64,000 nucleotides of DNA from Bacteroides propionicigenes (GTDB lineage Bacteria; Bacteroidota; Bacteroidia; Bacteroidales; Bacteroidaceae), in contig NZ_JAHBBW010000001.1 of NCBI RefSeq assembly GCF_018390535.1, forward strand, positions 124,001-188,000, given 5' to 3'. Position 1 is the first letter of the stretch. Every line of letters begins with the position of its first letter. Positions 37,235 to 46,524 of this stretch are shown here, piece by piece. Below the pieces are notes generated by a model. It saw only the letters and a program-made list of their open reading frames with translations. It searched no databases and was not told the DNA's origin. The position numbers were made by a program, and so were the translations under genes.

Positions 37235-38581
37235 TCAATCTTTTTCTTGGTAAAGCATGACCCTGTACCCGGCTTTCAGATGCACCTTGACGGTGCGCAT
37301 CTTCCCCGCGATGTACTGGCTCGTTCCTTGTATCAGCCCCTTGCCCAAGTCGGAGGCGAGCTGCGCCCCGGCATTGGTGGAGATATTGATGCTGCTACCC
37401 AACGAACCTCCCATGTTGGCGGCGACCTCTCGGACGGCGTTCATCTCCATCGAGTTCGGGATGAAGATGCCGGGCTGTCCGTCCGTGTCATAGACCGCAA
37501 GCTCCACGGGGATAATCGTGCCGTCGTATTCCAGCGAGGTGATCCCGATGTCGAGTCGTTCACCCTGTATCTTGCCCGTGCCGACCACCACCGCACCCCG
37601 TGGGATTGTCCTGCCCGCCACCGCCATAGGCTCCAGCAGGCGAAGCCTTACCGTCTGCCCGTCCGTCACGCTCTGCGCCTCATGCACACACGCCGGGATG
37701 GTGTTCCTGTCCGATACCTCCGCCGTGCCGACAGCCGTGTTGAAACCCCGGTTGCGTTCCTGTGAGAAAGTGGCGACAAACTCCGCGTTGCTCATGGGCT
37801 GTGCAAGGGAGGAAACGACTTGGCGGGTCACTTGCCTTACGGGTGTCGCCGTGTTCTTCTTTCCCTTCTGCACGGTGGCAGGCTCTGCCGCCTGTTCCGG
37901 CTTCCCACCGTTCTGACCGCCCATGTACTTTGCCGCCAGCTCATAGGACTTCTCCATAAGTGCCACCTGTTCGTCTATAGATGAAGTCCTGCCTTTTTCA
38001 CTTTCCAGTTCCGATTCCAACGAGGCGATGCGCTCCAATAGCACATCCATCTCCGCATTGTCATTCTTCGGCTGTTCGTAAAAGTTGCCGAGGGTGGCGT
38101 TCAGGTCACGGTAGGCGGCTGCGGAGGATTGGATGGTTTGCGGCGTGGCAGGCTTTGCCCTTTCTTCCTTGCCGCCCGGATTGGCGAGGTCGAAGTCCGT
38201 ACCGTCCTCCGTTCCCGCTATCTCGCGGTCGAACATGTCGCCCAGCTGCCCGATGGCACGGTTGCGGCTCTCCAGCCGCTCTTCCATCTCCCCATGCTCG
38301 TAGGCTTTCAGCTTGTCGCCGATAATCTGCCGGTTCGCCTTGTCCGCGTCTGGCATCTCGGTGTTGTAGCCGTCCGTTCCCGGCGGTTGTTCCTTGCCGG
38401 AGGAAGGGGCGAATATCAACCACATCGCCCCGATGAAGACCAGCACCATAGCAGGCAGGACTATCATCTTCTGCCGTTTCAGCCGCTGCGCCTCTGTCAG
38501 CGGTTCGCGCTCCTTTTTCGGCTTTCCCGCGTCGGGAGCGGCTTTGTTCTCTTTCGTTGATTCATTCTTCGTCTGTTCCAT
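37235..38581 (-). CDS. traM: Conjugative transfer protein TraM
   Basis: 448 residues: short cytoplasmic N-terminus, one membrane helix (MIVLPAMVLVFIGAMWLIF), a long charged and coiled periplasmic stretch (MDVLLERIASLESELESEKG), and a C-terminal domain with IPACVHEAQSVTDGQTVRLR and PRGAVVVGTGKIQGERLDIG. The layout of one helix, long linker and beta-barrel-like C-terminus resembles VirB10, so it probably spans the periplasm. Overlaps traL by 20 bases. Confidence 0.9.
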   Translation of the reverse strand: MEQTKNESTKENKAAPDAGKPKKEREPLTEAQRLKRQKMIVLPAMVLVFIGAMWLIFAPSSGKEQPPGTDGYNTEMPDADKANRQIIGDKLKAYEHGEMEERLESRNRAIGQLGDMFDREIAGTEDGTDFDLANPGGKEERAKPATPQTIQSSAAAYRDLNATLGNFYEQPKNDNAEMDVLLERIASLESELESEKGRTSSIDEQVALMEKSYELAAKYMGGQNGGKPEQAAEPATVQKGKKNTATPVRQVTRQVVSSLAQPMSNAEFVATFSQERNRGFNTAVGTAEVSDRNTIPACVHEAQSVTDGQTVRLRLLEPMAVAGRTIPRGAVVVGTGKIQGERLDIGITSLEYDGTIIPVELAVYDTDGQPGIFIPNSMEMNAVREVAANMGGSLGSSINISTNAGAQLASDLGKGLIQGTSQYIAGKMRTVKVHLKAGYRVMLYQEKD

Positions 38582-38870
38582 ATAAATAAGGTGTTAAGTG
38601 ATTGTCAGTTTCCACCGGGGTCGGTAGTTCCACCCGTCCGGCATGTCCCGTATCCATACGTGAGCCGTCGTTTCTGCCGATGTCATAGACGGCTCTGCCG
38701 AAGGTGTAGAGGGCAAGCATCGCGAAGGCGGCGAGCATCCCCAGCACGATGCGGCGGCGTGTTTCCGGCGGCAAACCGTCCAGATACCCTTTGAGCCTTG
38801 CCACCAGCCGTTTCCGTTTGTCGTGGAGTTTCCAATACATGCCCCACATTGATTTTCTGATACTTTTCAT
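38562..38870 (-). CDS. traL: Conjugative transfer protein TraL (DUF3989)
   Basis: 102 residues with one membrane helix (RIVLGMLAAFAMLALYTFG) after a basic N-terminal region (KLHDKRKRLVARLKGYLDG). Small inner-membrane protein found at this position in CTnDOT-type transfer operons; its function is not known. It is tightly packed between traK (6-base gap) and traM (overlap). Confidence 0.85.
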   Translation of the reverse strand: MKSIRKSMWGMYWKLHDKRKRLVARLKGYLDGLPPETRRRIVLGMLAAFAMLALYTFGRAVYDIGRNDGSRMDTGHAGRVELPTPVETDNHLTPYLYGTDEE

Positions 38871-38876
38871 GTCCTG

Positions 38877-39500
38877 TTACCGTTTGATTGTCTGTAAATC
38901 CTTGTTCTCGATGATGGTGAACCCCTCGATGGTGAAACCGTTTGGGTTGTCGTCCGACCGCGATGCGTTCAGCAGGCGGCAGGTGGTCACGAGGCTGCGC
39001 TCGGTGACGTTGCTTTGCCGGATGATTTTCTGCGTGGCGTAGGTCACGGCACGGTAGGGATAGGCGTTGAAGTCGCACACCACGCTGTCCACTTTCAGCA
39101 CTTGGTTGATGTTCCCGGCGATGATGCGGTTGTAGTACCCCTTCTCCGCGAAGTCCGAATAATAGTGGTACACGCTCTTGTCCGCCAGCAGCAGGGCACG
39201 TTTTACGTTGTGTTCAATCGCGCTTTTTTCAGGTGACAGCGTGAAGAAAAGCTCGTGGAAGCGGCGCACATGCTCCCGTGCTTCCGCCGGGCGGTTCTGC
39301 GATAAATCCTGAGAGAGAGCCAGCATCAGCGACTTGCCGTTGTCCAGCACATAGATTTTCTCCCGTTGCTTCTCTGCGAAACGGTAGGAGTTCCACACGC
39401 TCCACACCGTCACCACAGCGCACAGCGAGAGGAAGACGATACCGAACAGGCGTAGCTGCCTGAACGATGATTCGATGTTTCTGAGTGACTTAAATTCCAT
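38877..39500 (-). CDS. traK: Conjugative transfer protein TraK (VirB8-like)
   Basis: 207 residues: an N-terminal membrane helix (FGIVFLSLCAVVTVWSVWNS) and a periplasmic domain (ALLLADKSVYHYYSDFAEKG, VDSVVCDFNAYPYRAVTYAT). Its size and single-helix topology are those of VirB8-type assembly factors, to which TraK is usually compared. It lies 33 bp after traJ. Confidence 0.9.
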   Translation of the reverse strand: MEFKSLRNIESSFRQLRLFGIVFLSLCAVVTVWSVWNSYRFAEKQREKIYVLDNGKSLMLALSQDLSQNRPAEAREHVRRFHELFFTLSPEKSAIEHNVKRALLLADKSVYHYYSDFAEKGYYNRIIAGNINQVLKVDSVVCDFNAYPYRAVTYATQKIIRQSNVTERSLVTTCRLLNASRSDDNPNGFTIEGFTIIENKDLQTIKR

Positions 39501-39533
39501 TCTTAATTCTGTTTCAATGATTCTACATGATTG

Positions 39534-40538
39534 TTATTTCAGCAATTTGCCGGCACGTCCCATCATATTGCCTGTCGCAGCTCCGGCAACACTGCCCGCC
39601 ATTCCTCCGGCACGTCCCGCCATCTGGTTCACGTTGCGACCGTAACCGCCCATGCCTCCGGCTTGGATAATCCAGCCGGCAACGGTGGGAATGGTGAAGT
39701 AGCCGATGATGCCGATGCAGAGGAACACGATGTACACCCCGTCGCTCGAATCCAGCGAGAAGTTCGGGTCTGCCTGCATCCGCTCGATGTCGCTTTGCAG
39801 CATCAGCACCTGTATCTTCGCCAGTATGGTGCTGAACATGTCCGACACCGGCAGCCACAGATATACCTGTATGTAGCGGCATATCCACTGCGTGAGCGTG
39901 CTTTGGAAACCGTCCCACACCGATATGGCGAAGGCTATCGGACCGAGTATCGCCAGCACCACGAGGAAGAAGGTTCGGACGGTGTCTATCACGAGGGCGG
40001 CGGCTTGGAACAGCAATTCCAGTATCTCGCGGAAGAAGTCGCGGATGTTTTTCTTCATGTTGTACATTCCCCGGTCGATATACATCCCCGCCATCGTCAC
40101 CATGTCGGAGGGCGACCAGCCGAGTTCCTCCAGCTGCTTGTCAAACTCCTCGTTGGACACGAGGTAGGCGGTTTCGGGGTTGCGCATCATCGCCTCGTAT
40201 TCCAATTTGTCCTTCTGCTGGCGGTAGGTGTTCATGTCCAGCGTTTCCGCCTCCAGCATCTTTGCCGTGCCCTGTACGACGGGTGAGAGGATGCTGTTTA
40301 TCGTGCCCAGCACCACAGTCGGGAAGAACATGATGCACAGACCGATGGCAAAAGGACGGAGCATCGGGAATACGTCTATCGGTTCGGCTCTCGCCAGCGA
40401 CTGCCATACCCGGTAGGCGACGTAGAACAGCGCACCCAGTCCGGCGATGCCTTTCGCCACACCCGCCATGTCTCCGCACAACGGCATCATCTGCTCGTAA
40501 AGCGAACGTAGAATCTGGTGAAGGTTGTCGAAATTCAT
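39534..40538 (-). CDS. traJ: Conjugative transfer protein TraJ (VirB6-like)
   Basis: 334 residues with several membrane helices (IAGLGALFYVAYRVWQSL, PFAIGLCIMFFPTVVLGTI, TFFLVVLAILGPIAFAISVW, GVYIVFLCIGIIGYFTIP) and a Gly/Met-rich C-terminus. This polytopic pattern and family match make it the VirB6-like inner-membrane channel component. Follows traI with a 3-base gap. Confidence 0.92.
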   Translation of the reverse strand: MNFDNLHQILRSLYEQMMPLCGDMAGVAKGIAGLGALFYVAYRVWQSLARAEPIDVFPMLRPFAIGLCIMFFPTVVLGTINSILSPVVQGTAKMLEAETLDMNTYRQQKDKLEYEAMMRNPETAYLVSNEEFDKQLEELGWSPSDMVTMAGMYIDRGMYNMKKNIRDFFREILELLFQAAALVIDTVRTFFLVVLAILGPIAFAISVWDGFQSTLTQWICRYIQVYLWLPVSDMFSTILAKIQVLMLQSDIERMQADPNFSLDSSDGVYIVFLCIGIIGYFTIPTVAGWIIQAGGMGGYGRNVNQMAGRAGGMAGSVAGAATGNMMGRAGKLLK

Positions 40539-40541
40539 AGG

Positions 40542-41171
40542 CTACCAGTATCTTTCGTTCATGTTTCCGTACAGCCCCATGATGCGGTCGAGGTCGTTCT
40601 TCTTTTTCGCACGCAGGTAGCTCACGGAGATGTTCTTGTTCGTGTAGTAACTTACGAGGTTGCGGTAACGCTTCATCTTCGAGTGGCAGCGTTCCACCAC
40701 GTCCATGCGCTCCTTGTCGGTCATGGAGAGCGTGGTGATGTTCACCACATTCTTCAGTTCCGTCAATACTTCGTTGCTCTCTTCCAGCAGTTTCGTGTAA
40801 CCGAAAGCGATTGCCGACAGCTCTTCTGGTCTGAAATTTCCATCACGGAGCATCCTTTGGAAACTGTTTACATAAATGTCGGTGATGTCGCCTACCATCA
40901 GGATGGTCTGCTGCACCTTGCGGGCGTCCTTGACGAGATTGTTCACCGATTTGAGAGCATCGTAATACTTTTTGCCCTGCTGATAGATTTTCACCGTTTC
41001 CTGAAAGTTGCTCACCATGTTCGTGGCAGTCTTGGAGGTATGGATGATGTTTTTGGAGGCATTGATGATACCCTGCGCCAGATTGCCCGGATCGCTTACG
41101 ACCCACTGTGCGCTTGCCCTGCCTGCGAAAAGCAGGCACAGGCAGATAATCATTGTTATTCTTGTTCTCAT
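40542..41171 (-). CDS. traI: Conjugative transfer protein TraI (DUF4141)
   Basis: 209 residues with a signal peptide (CLCLLFAGRASAQW) and a mostly helical mature part (NAFKNI-like IINASKNIIHTSKTATNMVS, VNSFQRMLRDGNFRPEELSA). The shape, exported and helical, is like VirB5-type pilus-associated proteins. The ATG is preceded by the recurring leader word ACTAAAATCCAAAGTAAC. Confidence 0.9.
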   Translation of the reverse strand: MRTRITMIICLCLLFAGRASAQWVVSDPGNLAQGIINASKNIIHTSKTATNMVSNFQETVKIYQQGKKYYDALKSVNNLVKDARKVQQTILMVGDITDIYVNSFQRMLRDGNFRPEELSAIAFGYTKLLEESNEVLTELKNVVNITTLSMTDKERMDVVERCHSKMKRYRNLVSYYTNKNISVSYLRAKKKNDLDRIMGLYGNMNERYW

Positions 41172-41194
41172 GTTACTTTGGATTTTAGTGGTTG

Positions 41195-41575
41195 TTATTC
41201 TTCTGTCGGGTGTCCCGGCTGCGGTTTCACCCGCACATAGTCGCCGCCCGGCGAGAAGGTCAGCACGTCCGTGGCCTCGTTATAGGACACGTCGATGCGG
41301 AAGCCGGTGTTCATGAACAGGTTGCCGGTTTTCTCCTGCAAGAGATAGGTTTCCGGTTTCAGCTTGCGGCGCAGACCGCTCCGGCGGAACACCGTCACCT
41401 TGTAGGCTTCGCCCTCCTTGTAGATAAGCACGTCGGGCTTCCCCTCCACGCTCTCCCAGTTCCCGCACAGCATATCACGGCGGTTGTCGGCCACGTCGCA
41501 GGATTGCAGCATCATGACCGCCAATCCGATCAGACACTTGCTGACTTGCAGCATTTTCACTTTTGGTAAATTCAT
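41195..41575 (-). CDS. traH: Small transfer-operon lipoprotein, traH position (DUF3876-like)
   Basis: 126 residues with a lipobox (VMMLQSC) and a beta-rich domain (MLCGNWESVEGKPDVLIYK, YEVSYNEAT-like RIDVSYNEATDVLTFSPGG). It occupies the traH position between traG and traI in the CTnDOT order; I assign the symbol by position and am less sure of it than of its neighbours. Function unknown. Confidence 0.72.
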   Translation of the reverse strand: MNLPKVKMLQVSKCLIGLAVMMLQSCDVADNRRDMLCGNWESVEGKPDVLIYKEGEAYKVTVFRRSGLRRKLKPETYLLQEKTGNLFMNTGFRIDVSYNEATDVLTFSPGGDYVRVKPQPGHPTEE

Positions 41576-41613
41576 ATGCGTTTTCCTTTTTTTGTTGATA
41601 CATTCTGTTTTAG

Positions 41614-44118
41614 TTATTCCTTGTTCCTCCGCCTTTCGGCAAGCTGCCGGATGGCGGCTTCGATGTCACCGCCCAGCTTCTCCGCCAGACGGTAAACCTC
41701 CACTTTTTCCGTTTCTTCGGTAGTGTACGCCAGATACTCTTCTGCACTGACCTCGGTGGCATAGACCGCCGATTGTGTGCCACCCAAGCCTATCCACACC
41801 TCCTTGTAGAGCCGTGAAGGGTTGTTCGCCATGTTGATGGAGAGTATCTGCGACTTCTCCTTTTCCGTCAGTCCGAGCAACGCCTGTATCTGGTCGAACT
41901 TGTTCATATACTTGCGCTGGTCGAGAAGTATCTTGCAGTCGGAGTTGTTGATGATGCTCTCCTTGACCACCGGAGAACTGATGATGTCGTCCACCTCCTG
42001 CGTCACCACGATTGCCTCGCCGTAATATTTTCTGACCGTCTTGTACATATAACGTAGGTATTCAGCCATGTTTGCCGAAGAGAGGGCCTTCCAAGCCTCC
42101 TCCACGATAAGCTGTTTCCGCACCCCTTTCAGCCGCCGCATCTTGTTGATGAAGGCTTCCATGATGATGATAGTCACGACGGGGAACAGTTCGCGGTTCT
42201 CTTTTATACTGTCAATCTCGAAGACGATGAACCGCTTGCCGAGCAGATCGATGTTCTCCGTGGAGTTGAGCAGGAAGTCGTAACGTCCGCCCCGGTAATA
42301 CTGCCGCATGGTGGTGAGCATGTTGTCGATGTTGAAGTCGGACTTCTCCACCTTGATGTCGCGCTGCGCCAGTTCCGTGCGGTAGTCGTCGCGCATATAC
42401 TCGTAGAAAGTGTTGAACGACGGCACGATGCTACGGTCGGATTGGATACGCTCGATGTAGGCACTCACGGCACTGCCCAGTTCGCCGCTCTCCGTCTTCG
42501 TCACCTTGTCGTCCTCCGATTTCCAGAGCGTAAGAAGCAGGGTCTTGATGCTGTCCTTCTTCTCCACATCGAAGATGTAATCATCGGTGTAGAACGGGTT
42601 GAATGATATGGGCTTCTCTTCCGTGTAGGTGAAATACACGCCGTCCACTCCGCCTGTCTTGCGCCGGATCATGCCGCACAAGCCCTGATAGGAGTTTCCC
42701 GTGTCCACCAATACCACATGTGCGCCTTGCTCATAATATTGGCGCACGAGGTGGTTCATGAAGAACGACTTGCCGCTGCCCGAAGGACCCAGCACGAACT
42801 TGTTGCGGTTGGTCGTGATACCCCGCTTCATCGGAAGGTCGCTGATGTCGAGGTGCAGCGGTTTCCCTGTGAGCCTGTCCACCATCTTGATGCCGAAGGG
42901 CGAGAGCGAGCTGCGGTAGTTGGTTTCCTCCGTGAACAGGCACACCGCCTGTTCGATGAAAGTGTGGAAACTCTCTTCCGCCGGGAAGTCCGCCGCATTG
43001 CCGGGTATCGCCGCCCAGTAGAGTGTAGGGCAGTCGATGGTGTTGTGGCGCGGCACGCACTCCATGCTTGCCAGCTGGCTGCCCACGTCGTTCCTTATGT
43101 GCTTCAGTTCCTCCGCGTCGTCGCTCCACGCCATGACGTTGAAGTGCGCCCGTACCGAGGTCAGCCCGTAGGACCGGGCTTCGTTCAGGTATTGGTCTAT
43201 CCACTCGCGGTTGATGCTGTTGCTCCTTGAATAGCGTGAGAGCGACTGCATGTTACGGGCGGACTTCTCGAACTTCTGCAAGGCTTCCTCGCTGTTATTT
43301 ATCAGCACATACTGGTTGTAGATATGGTTGCAGGAGAGCAGCAGCCCCACCGGGGAGGCGAAGGAGAGGCGGCAGTCGCTCCGGTCGGTGGAGAGCTTCT
43401 CGTAACGGGTGTCGGTAGCCACCTTGCCCGGCAGGTCTTCCGCGTCGGAGAGGGTGTGCAGACACAGGCGGTTGTCGCCGATGCGCATCTCCCTTGCCGA
43501 AAGTTCGATGTCCTGCAAGGTGATGTCACCTTCCGGCATGAGCGAGAAGTAGCGTTCTACCAGCCCCGCCTTACCCTCCGTCCCCACAATCTCGTCGGTG
43601 GAGAGGCGGCGCAACCTGACAAGCCCGCTGTCGTTCATGATACGCTCGAACTGTTCGCAGGCTTCCATGAACTTGGTCGTGGTTTCCCTGTCCAGCTCTT
43701 TCGGGATGATGTGCCCTCGGCACAGCGTGCTGAAGTTGCTCTGCATCCGGCTACGCTCCTTCGTCGTCTTGGTCAGGTAGAGGTAGCAGGTGTGTTTCAG
43801 GTACGGACGCTCGTTGAAGTGACGCTCGAAGCTCCGTGAGAGGAAACTCATGTCGTCCTTCTGAAGCTCCGGCTTGTAGCGTTCCTTGATAAACCAGTCC
43901 TGCTTGTGAACGACGGAGTAGTCCGGCAGCACCTTGATTGCCTTGCACCAGCAGCCGTGTATCGCCTCGTACTCCGCGCCCGTCACGGTGTAAAGCTCCG
44001 GCAGCTCCACCTCGAAAGCCACCGTGATGTCGGCGTCCTTTGAGATGATGCAGCCATGCTCCACCGCAAGCAGGGGAAACTTGTTTTCCAGTGTTGTCAT
44101 TTTTGATGTATTCCTCAT
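41614..44118 (-). CDS. traG: TraG, VirB4-type conjugation ATPase
   Basis: 834 residues from the ATG at 44118, which overlaps the traF stop by four bases. The frame is open a further 62 codons upstream, but inside traF. The C-terminal half is a RecA-like ATPase with Walker A in LGPSGSGKSFFMNHLV and a Walker B-like KQLIVEEAWKAL, and FVLGPSG follows the usual VirB4 lead-in. It powers assembly of, and transfer through, the type IV secretion channel. It is the largest tra gene and one of the best-conserved. Confidence 0.96.
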   Translation of the reverse strand: MRNTSKMTTLENKFPLLAVEHGCIISKDADITVAFEVELPELYTVTGAEYEAIHGCWCKAIKVLPDYSVVHKQDWFIKERYKPELQKDDMSFLSRSFERHFNERPYLKHTCYLYLTKTTKERSRMQSNFSTLCRGHIIPKELDRETTTKFMEACEQFERIMNDSGLVRLRRLSTDEIVGTEGKAGLVERYFSLMPEGDITLQDIELSAREMRIGDNRLCLHTLSDAEDLPGKVATDTRYEKLSTDRSDCRLSFASPVGLLLSCNHIYNQYVLINNSEEALQKFEKSARNMQSLSRYSRSNSINREWIDQYLNEARSYGLTSVRAHFNVMAWSDDAEELKHIRNDVGSQLASMECVPRHNTIDCPTLYWAAIPGNAADFPAEESFHTFIEQAVCLFTEETNYRSSLSPFGIKMVDRLTGKPLHLDISDLPMKRGITTNRNKFVLGPSGSGKSFFMNHLVRQYYEQGAHVVLVDTGNSYQGLCGMIRRKTGGVDGVYFTYTEEKPISFNPFYTDDYIFDVEKKDSIKTLLLTLWKSEDDKVTKTESGELGSAVSAYIERIQSDRSIVPSFNTFYEYMRDDYRTELAQRDIKVEKSDFNIDNMLTTMRQYYRGGRYDFLLNSTENIDLLGKRFIVFEIDSIKENRELFPVVTIIIMEAFINKMRRLKGVRKQLIVEEAWKALSSANMAEYLRYMYKTVRKYYGEAIVVTQEVDDIISSPVVKESIINNSDCKILLDQRKYMNKFDQIQALLGLTEKEKSQILSINMANNPSRLYKEVWIGLGGTQSAVYATEVSAEEYLAYTTEETEKVEVYRLAEKLGGDIEAAIRQLAERRRNKE

Positions 44119-44447
44119 GTCGTTTCTTCCTTTCGTTGTCGTTTGAACAGACGGGTTATCCGCCGCCGGTTGATAAGGTATCGGGGATGGCTCCGTGACG
44201 CTCCCAATTTCATCAGCCCGTGTTCGCCGTACCGGGCGTTCAGCGCGAAGGTCTGCCACACAAGGAGGGAGGACGATGCCGCGCCGAAGCCGATACATAT
44301 CCACTGGTCGATACCGACCATGTAGAGGATGACGAACAGGACGAAGAGAGCCAGCAGACCTCCGCAGAAAATGAAGAGGTACTGTGCCTTCAAGCCCTTG
44401 AACTCTACCGGACGGCCGATACCCTTGTTTACCGGGTATTCAGCCAT
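44115..44447 (-). CDS. traF: Conjugative transfer protein TraF (DUF4133, VirB3-like)
   Basis: 110 residues. Starts YPVNKGIGRPVEFKGLKAQY, then two membrane helices (FIFCGGLLALFVLFVILYMV and WICIGFGAASSSLLVWQTF), ending in a basic tail. This small two-helix protein before the VirB4 ATPase matches VirB3 in position and shape. Overlaps traG by four bases. Confidence 0.9.
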   Translation of the reverse strand: MAEYPVNKGIGRPVEFKGLKAQYLFIFCGGLLALFVLFVILYMVGIDQWICIGFGAASSSLLVWQTFALNARYGEHGLMKLGASRSHPRYLINRRRITRLFKRQRKEETT

Positions 44448-44458
44448 ACATTATTACA

Positions 44459-44776
44459 TTAAAGGAAGAATGAGCGCAGGATGGTGGCGGCTACAATCAG
44501 GAAGATACACGCGCCGAACCAGCTTGCTGCTGTTTTTGAGGTGTCGGGGTCACCCGATGAGAATTTTCCGTACACTTTCACGCCCCCGATAAGCCCGACG
44601 ACCGCGCCGATGGCGTATATCAGTTTAGTTCCGGGGTCGAAATACGAACTCACCATAGAGGTGGCTTCGTTGATGCCCGCGATGCCGTTTCCTTGCGCGA
44701 AAGCGGAGGCGGTTGCGGCGATGAAAAGTGCCGCGGATAGGATTGCTTTTCTGTTTTTCAAGATGTTCTTGTTCAT
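44459..44776 (-). CDS. traE: Conjugative transfer protein TraE (DUF4134, VirB2-like)
   Basis: 105 residues with a signal peptide (AALFIAATASAFAQG) and two membrane helices (GTKLIYAIGAVVGLIGGV and ASWFGACIFLIVAATIL). The pattern is that of a VirB2-like pilin subunit. The 200 bases between this gene and traD contain no gene. They hold the recurring leader word (minus-strand ACTAAAACCAAAGTAA, 44849-44864) and a GTCCG-ttg-CGGAC hairpin. Confidence 0.9.
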   Translation of the reverse strand: MNKNILKNRKAILSAALFIAATASAFAQGNGIAGINEATSMVSSYFDPGTKLIYAIGAVVGLIGGVKVYGKFSSGDPDTSKTAASWFGACIFLIVAATILRSFFL

Positions 44777-44976
44777 GAATTGTCCTTGTTTTTTGCCGTC
44801 GAAAGGGTGGATAGTCCTTTGTCGGGCGGTTGTTACTCTGTTACTTTACTTTGGTTTTAGTGGATGCCCGTTTGTTTCCACAGACGTGGGCGTGTCCGTT
44901 GCGGACGGGATACGCCTTGCGTTTCCTTGCCGCGTGGGTTGATGTCACTATTTCATGTCCATTCCTTTTTCAGTTG

Positions 44977-45705
44977 TCATACATAGTTTCGGATGTCGAA
45001 ATCCTCGATGTTGTCCGGCACGATGAACTCCTTTTCGGGTTTCTTCAGCCGGATCTCGATAAGCCCCTTGATGCGGATGCCTATCTCCGAAGAGCCTTCC
45101 ATCATTTTCTCGTACAGCTCCGTGCCTTCCATGTCGGTGAACACCTTCGCCGCCTTTTCACGTTCCGCCTGTGTCGCGTCCGGGTTCATGGCGGTCTTGC
45201 AGGCGTCGTCAATCTCGTCAAAGCTGCTGCCCGAAGCCCGTGGCGTGTCCGAAGCGTCTTCATCCGGTTCGTCCTCCCCGTATCCCAGTTCCTCCGGCGG
45301 CATGCTCGTGAAGGTCTCATCGAGCTTTTCCTCCGGGACTTGCGCCGGGCGGGACGCGGTTTCCGTGTTTCCGTCGTCAAAAGTAGCCTCTTCCTCCGAC
45401 AGCTCAATGCCTTTTTCCAAAGTGGCGGCTTCTTGCGCCGGTATGGCAGCGATTGTCCGGGTGGATGCCATTTTGAAACGGCTCTTGCCGATGATGTCCC
45501 CCTTTGCCGTGGAAACTTCCTCATGTGCCGCTACGCTCTTTGGCCCATTCCTGTCCAACGACCGCCATAATCCGGCGATGCCCTTGAAGAAGCGGACAAG
45601 CCGCATGTCCATGATGCGCTCGTAAAGGAGCAGGAACAGGAACCATAGGTTGCAGCCGACCGATACCGCCAGCAGAATGTCTGTCATGCTGATTGTTTCA
45701 TTCAT
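44977..45705 (-). CDS. traD: Conjugative transfer protein TraD
   Basis: 242 residues: one N-terminal membrane helix (ILLAVSVGCNLWFLFLLLYE), then a long acidic, low-complexity cytoplasmic region and a C-terminal segment (MMEGSSEIGIRIKGLIEIRL). No enzymatic motif is seen. It sits at the traD position of CTnDOT; despite the name it is unrelated to the F-plasmid coupling protein. Confidence 0.82.
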   Translation of the reverse strand: MNETISMTDILLAVSVGCNLWFLFLLLYERIMDMRLVRFFKGIAGLWRSLDRNGPKSVAAHEEVSTAKGDIIGKSRFKMASTRTIAAIPAQEAATLEKGIELSEEEATFDDGNTETASRPAQVPEEKLDETFTSMPPEELGYGEDEPDEDASDTPRASGSSFDEIDDACKTAMNPDATQAEREKAAKVFTDMEGTELYEKMMEGSSEIGIRIKGLIEIRLKKPEKEFIVPDNIEDFDIRNYV

Positions 45706-45721
45706 ATACTTCCGGTTTTAG

Positions 45722-46081
45722 TTAGAATACTGAATTGTAATTCCGGGCGTAAAGGCTCTTTATAGCGTCCTCGCACTGGTTGAAGTGGTGCGTCAGCACA
45801 TGGTCGATGTAGGCGGACAGTGTAAGCCTATCATGCCCGATTACACGGGTGATGCGCATGATACGCTCGTGGTACTCCGGACGCACATACGCCATCTTGC
45901 CCTCCCGCGCCTTTACTTCCGGGTCGCGGATGAATAGACGTTCATAGTCCTTCTCGCAGCATTTGCCGCTCACCGGGACGGGCGACAGTATTTCCACGCT
46001 CGCCTGCACTTGGGCAAGCATGCCTCCGCAGTCCTGCTGCGGTCTTTTTTCATTCGGTGTCATTTCTTTTTCCATTTTCAA
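45722..46081 (-). CDS. traC: TraC, DUF3408 family protein
   Basis: 119 residues. The C-terminal half (VRPEYHERIMRITRVIGHDR, then LSAYIDHVLTHHFNQCEDAI) is the DUF3408 pattern, a possible ribbon-helix-helix-like DNA-binding fold. It is a paralogue of the upstream traB product and overlaps its end by four bases. It may regulate transfer genes or assist the ParA-like TraA; that is inference. Confidence 0.82.
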   Translation of the reverse strand: MKMEKEMTPNEKRPQQDCGGMLAQVQASVEILSPVPVSGKCCEKDYERLFIRDPEVKAREGKMAYVRPEYHERIMRITRVIGHDRLTLSAYIDHVLTHHFNQCEDAIKSLYARNYNSVF

Positions 46082-46524
46082 ATCAGATCTTCACGTTGTT
46101 TCTTGTACAGTTCGTTGATTCTCTCCTTGTGCTGTTCCAGATGCTGGCGCAGCACGGTATCCACATAGCCGCCCACAGAGATTTCCCCTCCGGCGATGTC
46201 GTTCACGATTTTGAGGATCTTGCCGTGTACGTCGCGGCTGATATAGACACACTGGCGGGTCTTTATCTCGTTGCGGCGCAGGAACAGCTCGTTATAGTCC
46301 TCGTCCTGCCTTTTCCGGCGGCCGCCTTCCCTCTGCGCTCTCTCCCGTGTCACGGGTTGAGCCGGTGGCGGCTCCGGTGCGGCGGTGTCCTCTCCGGTCG
46401 GTACGGCTGCGGGGTCTTCCTGCGCCGGGCGTAGTGTCCCGTCCTGTGTGCGCCGCCCGATAGATGCCAACAGCAGTTCCTCGTCGATGCCTTCCGTGTT
46501 TACTTTCCTGCTGCCCATGCTCAC
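46078..46524 (-). CDS. traB: TraB, DUF3408 family protein
   Basis: 148 residues: Pro/Ala-rich N-terminal half and a DUF3408 C-terminal half (VYISRDVHGKILKIVNDIAG, GGYVDTVLRQHLEQHKERIN) similar to that of traC. Small DNA-binding proteins next to a ParA ATPase suggest a partition-like or regulatory pair. Overlaps traA and traC by four bases each. Confidence 0.82.
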   Translation of the reverse strand: MSMGSRKVNTEGIDEELLLASIGRRTQDGTLRPAQEDPAAVPTGEDTAAPEPPPAQPVTRERAQREGGRRKRQDEDYNELFLRRNEIKTRQCVYISRDVHGKILKIVNDIAGGEISVGGYVDTVLRQHLEQHKERINELYKKQREDLI